Positions 59,530 through 64,000 of a DNA stretch of 64,000 nucleotides are shown here, piece by piece. Each line of letters begins with the position of its first letter. Position 1 is the stretch's first letter. The notes under the pieces are model-generated. The model had not been told where the DNA came from, did not search any database, and worked only from the letters and a program-made list of their open reading frames with translations. The position numbers and the translations under genes are program-made. This DNA comes from an uncultured Myxococcales bacterium (GTDB taxonomy: Bacteria > Myxococcota_A > Polyangia > Polyangiales > Polyangiaceae). The stretch spans positions 1 through 64,000 of the forward strand of contig CALFEQ010000007.1 in assembly GCA_937949945.1 (NCBI GenBank). The letters are read 5' to 3'.

Positions 59530-60854
59530 CGCCTCGACCGCTCGCGATCGCCTCGACGGGAGCCTTCGTCGCCGCCCTCAGCACGAGCCTCGTCGCGGTC
59601 TCGACGCCCGTGATCGCGAAGGACCTGTCGGTCACGCCGGGCGACGCGAGCTGGGTGCTCACGGCCTACCTCCTCTCGGTGAGCTGCCTGCTCGCGCTCG
59701 CCGGCAAGGCGGCCGACGTCCTCGGCCGGCGGCGTGTGTATCTTGCAGGTTTCGTCGTCTTCATCGTCGGGTCGGTCATGTGCGCCGCGTCGCCCGTCTT
59801 CGGCGCGCTCGTCGGCGCGCGCGTGATCCAGGGCGTCGGCGGCGCGATGCTGATGGCGGTCGGACCGGCGATCGTGACGCGGGCGGTCCCACCGGAACGG
59901 CGCGCGCGCGGCCTCGGCATCCAGCTCGCCGCCACGTACGTCGGGCTGACCTCGGGCCCCGGTCTGGGCGGACTGCTCGCGGCACGCATCGGTTGGCACG
60001 CGGTGTTCGTGGTCGTGGCGGTGGCGGCGGCGATCAGCCTACTGCTCGCCGTCGCGCTCTTGCCGCGCGACGAGGGCGCGCGCTCGAGCGGAGCCTCGAG
60101 CCTGGATCTGCCGGGCGCCGTCCTCTTCTCGATCGGGCTCGCCTCGGTCCTCGTCGCGCTGAAGCGCACGCAGGAGGACGGCTGGACGGGCCGCGCCGTG
60201 CTGCTCGCGGCGCTCGTCGCGCTCGCCGCGCTCGCCGCGTTCGCTCGACGAGAGGCGAGGCATCCATCGCCGCTCTTGCCGCTCGCGCTGTTCCGCACGC
60301 CGGCGTTCGCGCTCGGCGTGCTCGGCGCGGTTGTCCTCTACACGGACACCTTCGTGCTCGCGTACGTGCTGCCGTTCCAGCTCCAACACGACGCGGGGCT
60401 GACAGCCGCGCAGGCCGGTGCCTTCATGACCGCGCAGCCCGCGACGATGGCCGTCGTCGCGCCGCTGAGCGGCGTCATCGCGGATCGCTGGGGCCCGCGC
60501 GTTCCGAGCACGGTGGGGATGCTCGCGATCGCGACCGCGATGGCGTGCGTGGCGAGCACGGCGAACGCGCCGGGGCTCGGCCTCGTCCTCTCGCTCGCCC
60601 TCGTCGGGCTCGGCGCGGGCCTCTACGTCGCGCCGAACAGCGCGCTCATCATGGGCGCGGCCCCACGCGAACGACAGGCCACGGCCGGTGCGATGGCCGC
60701 GACGGCGCGCAACCTCGGCATGACGCTCGGGATCGCCCTCGCCGCTTCGCTCGATCATGCGGTCGGCCACCGGAGCACGCTCTTCGTGGCGTCGGGGATC
60801 GCCGTCGTCGGGGCCGTGCTCGGGCTCGTTCGGCCTTCTCTGCCGGCTCGATGA
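59526..60854 (+). CDS. MFS transporter of the PQQ operon, EmrB/QacA-like
   Basis: The 442-residue product is an inner-membrane major facilitator with about 12-14 membrane segments: DLSVTPGDASWVLTAYLLS with the usual transmembrane 1-2 loop, GKAADVLGRRRVYLAG as motif A, and GLGAGLYVAPNSALIMG late in the chain. It resembles EmrB/QacA-type drug/proton antiporters. The ATGA overlap with pqqE makes it part of the PQQ operon; it could export PQQ or a related product, which is inference. Confidence 0.87.
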   Translation: MTPRPLAIASTGAFVAALSTSLVAVSTPVIAKDLSVTPGDASWVLTAYLLSVSCLLALAGKAADVLGRRRVYLAGFVVFIVGSVMCAASPVFGALVGARVIQGVGGAMLMAVGPAIVTRAVPPERRARGLGIQLAATYVGLTSGPGLGGLLAARIGWHAVFVVVAVAAAISLLLAVALLPRDEGARSSGASSLDLPGAVLFSIGLASVLVALKRTQEDGWTGRAVLLAALVALAALAAFARREARHPSPLLPLALFRTPAFALGVLGAVVLYTDTFVLAYVLPFQLQHDAGLTAAQAGAFMTAQPATMAVVAPLSGVIADRWGPRVPSTVGMLAIATAMACVASTANAPGLGLVLSLALVGLGAGLYVAPNSALIMGAAPRERQATAGAMAATARNLGMTLGIALAASLDHAVGHRSTLFVASGIAVVGAVLGLVRPSLPAR

Positions 60855-60923
60855 GCGCGCGACGCGGCCGTCGAAATTTCAGGGCCGAGCTGCTACCGTG
60901 CGTTACCGCTCTGGAGCACGCCG

Positions 60924-61304
60924 ATGACCGACGTCGCCCGCATCTCCCCCTCCGAAGCACACGCGAAGATGAAGGACGAAGGCTTCGTGTACGTCGACGT
61001 CCGCACGCCCGAAGAGTTCTTCGAAGGCCGGCCGGCGGGCGCCGTGAACGTCCCGCTCGACGACGGCTTCGTCGCGGCGATGGAGAAGGCGTTCCCCAAG
61101 GACGCGCGCATCATCCTCGGCTGCCGCGCAGGCAACCGGAGCCTCCGCGCCGCACGCGCGCTCATCGAAGCGGGCTTCTCGAACGTGCTCGAGCAGCGCG
61201 CCGGCTTCGACGGCGCGCGCGGGCCCTTCGGGGAGATCACGGAGCCCGGCTGGTCCCGCGCCGGGCTACCGGTCGAGGCCGGCGCCCCGGCCGAGCGCGC
61301 CTGA
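60924..61304 (+). CDS. Rhodanese-domain protein
   Basis: The 126-residue protein is a single rhodanese domain with active-site Cys C67 in ILGCRAGNRS and the usual YVDVRTPEEFFEGRPAGAVNVP start. These sulfurtransferases carry persulfide on that Cys. ATG at 60924 has a weak upstream Shine-Dalgarno. It follows the MFS gene by 69 bases; a link to PQQ is uncertain. It ends just before a hairpin-rich gap. Confidence 0.9.
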   Translation: MTDVARISPSEAHAKMKDEGFVYVDVRTPEEFFEGRPAGAVNVPLDDGFVAAMEKAFPKDARIILGCRAGNRSLRAARALIEAGFSNVLEQRAGFDGARGPFGEITEPGWSRAGLPVEAGAPAERA

Positions 61305-61376
61305 CGCGGCCCTGCGGGCCCCCCCCGAACGGTCTCTGCTCACCGCCACGACGAGCGACTGACACGCCGCTCCGCA

Positions 61377-61405
61377 CCTCGACACATTTCTGGGGTGTGT
61401 CGAGG
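61377..61405. terminator. 10-bp perfect hairpin
   Basis: CCTCGACACA and TGTGTCGAGG enclose a nine-base loop. It sits between the stops of two convergent genes and may end transcripts in both directions, but lacks a T run. Confidence 0.45.
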
Positions 61406-61410
61406 CGAGC

Positions 61411-61490
61411 GTCGCGCCAGTCGCTCGGGCTCACCGCGCGCGTGTCGCTTCCCGCATGCAGGAACGGGCGACCGTCGCGCCAGTCGTTCG
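61411..61490. repeat. GTCGCGCCAGTCGYTCG direct repeats
   Basis: Two 17-base copies differing at one base begin 63 bases apart, both in the gap after the rhodanese gene. Confidence 0.6.
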
Positions 61491-61636
61491 ATGATCCGCG
61501 AGGCCCTCGCCGTGCAGACCTGACGGCAGGAGCGACTGCACTGGTGGGCCGTCAGACCCAGCAGCACCCGCACCGACTCGCCAGCCTCGAGATGACGGCG
61601 AAGCGAAGCCCTCTGCTCGCTGGGAACATCACGCCG

Positions 61637-62872
61637 CTAGGCGAGATCCTTCAAGAGCACGTCGGGGTCGGCGAGCTTCGCGCGATCGACGATGCGCCCG
61701 CTCGCGACGAGCGCCTTGCCCTGCACGTAGTCCTTCGTCTTGTTCACGCAGTCGAGGGCGACGACCTTGCCGCCCCTGAGGTACACGACCGAGAAGCTGC
61801 GCATGTCGGGATCGCCGCGGACGACGACGTCGTCGTGATCGATCGAGAGGCCGACGGTCTGCAGACGCAGGTCGTACTGATTCGACCAGAACCAAGGGAC
61901 GGCGTCGTACCGCTCCTCGGGGCCGAGCGTGCCGGCGATCGACTTCGCGGCGATCGTCGCCTGGTCGGTCGCGTTCTGGATCGACTCGAGTCGCACGACG
62001 CGACCGGCCCCATGCACGTTGGCGTGCGCGGCGCAGTCCCCGACCGCCCAGACGTCGGGCAGGGTCGTCTTGCAGTGGAGGTCGACGGTGACGCCGTCGC
62101 CGCCTTCGGCGCCGGCCGCGAGGAGCGGCTCCACCGCCGGGACGATGCCGATGCCGACGACGACGAGATCGGCGGGCAGGACCTCGCCGCTCGCGAGCCG
62201 GACGCCCGAGACGCGCCCGTCCTTGCCCTCGATGCACGAGACCTCGACACCGAGCCGCAAGTCGACGCCGTGCGCGCGATGCTCGCGCTCGAAGAACCGC
62301 GACAGCGCCTCTCCGGCGACGCGCGAGAGCACGCGGCTCTGGGCCTCGAGGACGGTGACGCGCTTGTCCTTCTTCCGAAGCACCGCGGCCGCCTCGAGCC
62401 CGATGTACCCCGCGCCGACCACGACGATTTCGCGCGCCGACTCGAGCTCGGCGCGCATGCGATCGACGTCGGCGCGCTCACGCACCGTGTGCACGCCGGC
62501 GAGATCGTGCCCATCACACCCGAGCCTTCGCGGGCGGCCGCCCGTCGCCCAGACGAGCTTGCCGTAGCCGATCGTCGCGCCGTCCTCCGTCCGGACTTCG
62601 TGCCGCGTCGCATCGACCTCGACGACGCGTCGCCCGAGGCGGATCTCGACGCCGCGCTCGGCCCAGAACGTGGCGGGGCGGAGCAGCATCTTCTCGAAAG
62701 CTTTCTCGCCGGCGAGGTACTCCTTCGAGAGCGCGGGCCGCTCGTACGGGAGCTCCGGCTCGGCGCCCAGCACGAGGATGGATCCGGCGTGCTTCTGCTG
62801 CCGGAGCGCGATCGCCGCCTGCGCTCCGCCCTGCCCCGCCCCGACGATCAACACGTCTGCTCGCTCGGTCAT
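61637..62872 (-). CDS. FAD-dependent ferredoxin/rubredoxin reductase-type oxidoreductase
   Basis: The 411-residue product has two nucleotide-binding folds: VLIVGAGQGGAQAAIAL (FAD) at the start and VVVGAGYIGLEAAAVL (NAD) in the middle, and FAD-binding VWAVGDCAAH. ELPYERPALSKEYL is typical of ferredoxin or rubredoxin reductases that serve P450s or dioxygenases. A partner for the nearby P450 is possible: such reductases can drive P450s via a ferredoxin, but none is adjacent. ATG at 62872 is used. Length is normal. Confidence 0.9.
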   Translation of the reverse strand: MTERADVLIVGAGQGGAQAAIALRQQKHAGSILVLGAEPELPYERPALSKEYLAGEKAFEKMLLRPATFWAERGVEIRLGRRVVEVDATRHEVRTEDGATIGYGKLVWATGGRPRRLGCDGHDLAGVHTVRERADVDRMRAELESAREIVVVGAGYIGLEAAAVLRKKDKRVTVLEAQSRVLSRVAGEALSRFFEREHRAHGVDLRLGVEVSCIEGKDGRVSGVRLASGEVLPADLVVVGIGIVPAVEPLLAAGAEGGDGVTVDLHCKTTLPDVWAVGDCAAHANVHGAGRVVRLESIQNATDQATIAAKSIAGTLGPEERYDAVPWFWSNQYDLRLQTVGLSIDHDDVVVRGDPDMRSFSVVYLRGGKVVALDCVNKTKDYVQGKALVASGRIVDRAKLADPDVLLKDLA

Positions 62873-62941
62873 GCTCGGCCGCGACACTAGGTCGGGAGGC
62901 CGACGCCGACAAGGAAGACCCGCCGCGGCGCTCGCGGCCCT

Positions 62942-64000
62942 TCAGCGCGGCGCGCCTGGCGCAGGCGCGCCCGCCTCGACGAGCGTGCCCTCCGGCACGG
63001 TCTCGTCGTTCGCCTGGCTCTCCCGCCACGCGATGAAGCCGATGAGCAGCACCATCAGCGACACGCCGACGACGATGCCCGTGAGCAGCGCCGTCTTCGC
63101 ATTCATGCCGCCGGTCGGCAGATCGTCGAGATCGGAGATCGACTCCGGGTCCGCGGGCTTCAGCGCGTACTGGATCCGATCCTCCGACGCGGTCGCGACG
63201 CGCACGGGGCCGAGGCCGCACACCTTGAGGAGCTGCTCGGCGAGCTCTTCGGCGCTCTGGAAGCGCTTCGTCGGATCGCGATGGCATGCGCGCAAGAACC
63301 ACGCGTCGAGCCCCTCGGGGACGTCGGAGACGAACTGGCTCGGGAGCGGCATCGGCTCGACGCAGACCTTGAGCACGATGTCTCCGAGGACGTCGCCCTC
63401 GAACGGGATGCGCGCCGTGAACGCCGCGAACGCGCACGCGCCGAGCGACCAGATGTCCGTGAGCGCGTTCGGGTTGCCGCCGACCGTGAGCTGCTCCGGG
63501 CTCATGAAGTTCGGCGTGCCGATGACGGAGCCCTCCTGCGTCGGTCCCTTCAGGCCTCCTCCGCCGTTCGGATCGACGTCGAGCATCTTCGCGATGCCGA
63601 AGTCGACGAGCTTCACGACGTAGCCGAGGTCGGCCGTGTCGCCCTCGACGTTCGTGGCGAGGAAGATGTTGTCCGGCTTGAGGTCGCGGTGGACGATCGA
63701 GGCGGCGTGGGCCTTCGAGAGCGCCTTGGCGGCCTGCGCGATGATCTGCGCGGCCTCCCTCGGCGGCAGCGGGCCGCGACGGATGAGGGCCTCGGAGAGC
63801 GATTCGCCCTCGAGGTACTCCATCACGATGTACGGCAACCCTTTGTCGGTGACGCCGTAGTCGTAGACCTTCACCGCGTGCTTCGAGTCGACGCTCGCCG
63901 CCGCGCGCGCCTCGATCTCGAAGCGCCGGCGCGCGTCGGCGCGCTCGGCGAACTGCGGGCGGATGAACTTGATCGCCACGCGCGTGCCGAGCTGCTCGTG
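62942..64000 (-). CDS. Ser/Thr protein kinase, N-terminus outside the window
   Basis: At least 345 residues of a kinase whose first 30-40 residues lie beyond base 64000: the frame enters with VAIKFIRP, the catalytic Lys strand. Catalytic loop HRDLKPDNI, DFGIAKML and APE-like SPEQL segments are all present, so it should be active. After the kinase domain come a linker and a C-terminal membrane segment (LLTGIVVGVSLMVLLIGFIAW), then a short outer tail ending AGAPAPGAPR. It is typical of PknB-like myxobacterial kinases with a transmembrane anchor. Signal-sensing part is minimal. Confidence 0.85.
   Translation of the reverse strand, partial: HEQLGTRVAIKFIRPQFAERADARRRFEIEARAAASVDSKHAVKVYDYGVTDKGLPYIVMEYLEGESLSEALIRRGPLPPREAAQIIAQAAKALSKAHAASIVHRDLKPDNIFLATNVEGDTADLGYVVKLVDFGIAKMLDVDPNGGGGLKGPTQEGSVIGTPNFMSPEQLTVGGNPNALTDIWSLGACAFAAFTARIPFEGDVLGDIVLKVCVEPMPLPSQFVSDVPEGLDAWFLRACHRDPTKRFQSAEELAEQLLKVCGLGPVRVATASEDRIQYALKPADPESISDLDDLPTGGMNAKTALLTGIVVGVSLMVLLIGFIAWRESQANDETVPEGTLVEAGAPAPGAPR

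Larger units (their letters stand above)
61305..61636. other. Repeat- and hairpin-rich gap between convergent genes
   Basis: No gene is convincing in these 332 bases. Features are a GGCCC-TGC-GGGCC hairpin just after the rhodanese stop, a 10-bp perfect hairpin (CCTCGACACA/TGTGTCGAGG, 61377-61405), and a 17-base direct repeat of the form GTCGCGCCAGTCGYTCG at 61411-61427 and 61474-61490. Together they look like a mobile or regulatory intergenic repeat family, possibly ending both transcripts. Confidence 0.55.

Noticed and set aside
61340..61573. Short minus-strand frame with repeated ERLARRSP
   Set aside because: The repeat arises from the 17-base direct repeat; no start context or similarity to a known protein.
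1..64000. tRNA, rRNA or riboswitch genes
   Set aside because: No cloverleaf or T-loop (GGTTCGA-type) pattern, rRNA block or known riboswitch core was seen by eye; a covariance-model search would settle it.

Overview
The window is about 64 kb of very GC-rich, densely coding bacterial DNA. The gene content points to the Myxococcota (Polyangia-like): a 1350-residue Ser/Thr kinase fused to an ATPase and a repeat region, a second kinase at the right edge, an FHA protein, an MXAN_5187-type protein, many 'Asp-Ala-Gly' style lipoproteins, an M12A astacin, a collagen-like lipoprotein and a histone H1-like Lys/Ala tail. It looks like ordinary chromosome. I found no phage, insertion sequence, CRISPR, tRNA or rRNA gene.

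Layout. 0-4.5 kb (+): RNase J, a CHAD protein, a zinc-ribbon/double-FHA protein overlapping a Nudix protein with a broken Nudix box. 4.5-9.5 kb: a one-haem lipoprotein (+), then a four-gene operon (-) of exported proteins ending in a Tat-type DUF1501 protein. 9.7-16.8 kb: SppA (-) and two tandem 838-residue hybrid histidine kinases (+). 16.8-24.8 kb: scattered exported proteins (sialidase-like fold plus ricin-type lectin, a jelly-roll lipoprotein, a collagen-like lipoprotein), a VOC protein, OsmC, DUF488, and a shortened ketol-acid reductoisomerase relative preceded by what looks like an attenuator leader. 24.9-31.5 kb: H1-like tailed protein, a VWA-like lipoprotein, a SWIM/SNF2 helicase and a response regulator. 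31.5-43.1 kb (all -): giant kinase, CehA/McbA-type PHP protein, an astacin with a four-repeat insertion, TsaE, a barrel-like protein and Lgt with a long charged tail. 43.4-54.5 kb: a glycan-binding-like lipoprotein, the MXAN_5187-type protein, type II DAHP synthase, small proteins, thymidine kinase, a penicillin-binding transpeptidase and a HEAT-repeat protein.

54.5-60.9 kb is the most coherent system: pyrroloquinoline quinone (PQQ) biosynthesis. pqqB-C-D-E and an MFS exporter form a tight + operon with ATGA overlaps. Divergent from it is a cytochrome P450, and just downstream of the P450 on the same strand is a 52-residue PqqA-like precursor gene with the ExxxY cross-link motif and an unusually long C-terminal follower. 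A GGCTCCA minisatellite and its inverted copies lie between pqqC and pqqD and encode part of the PqqD N-terminus. The right end holds a rhodanese, a hairpin/repeat-rich gap, an FAD-dependent ferredoxin-reductase-type enzyme and a truncated kinase.

Likely interactions: PqqA is cross-linked by PqqE with PqqD as peptide chaperone, PqqB and PqqC complete PQQ, and the MFS protein could export PQQ or a related product. The role of the P450 is open. Functions are inferred from sequence motifs read by eye; no database search was run.
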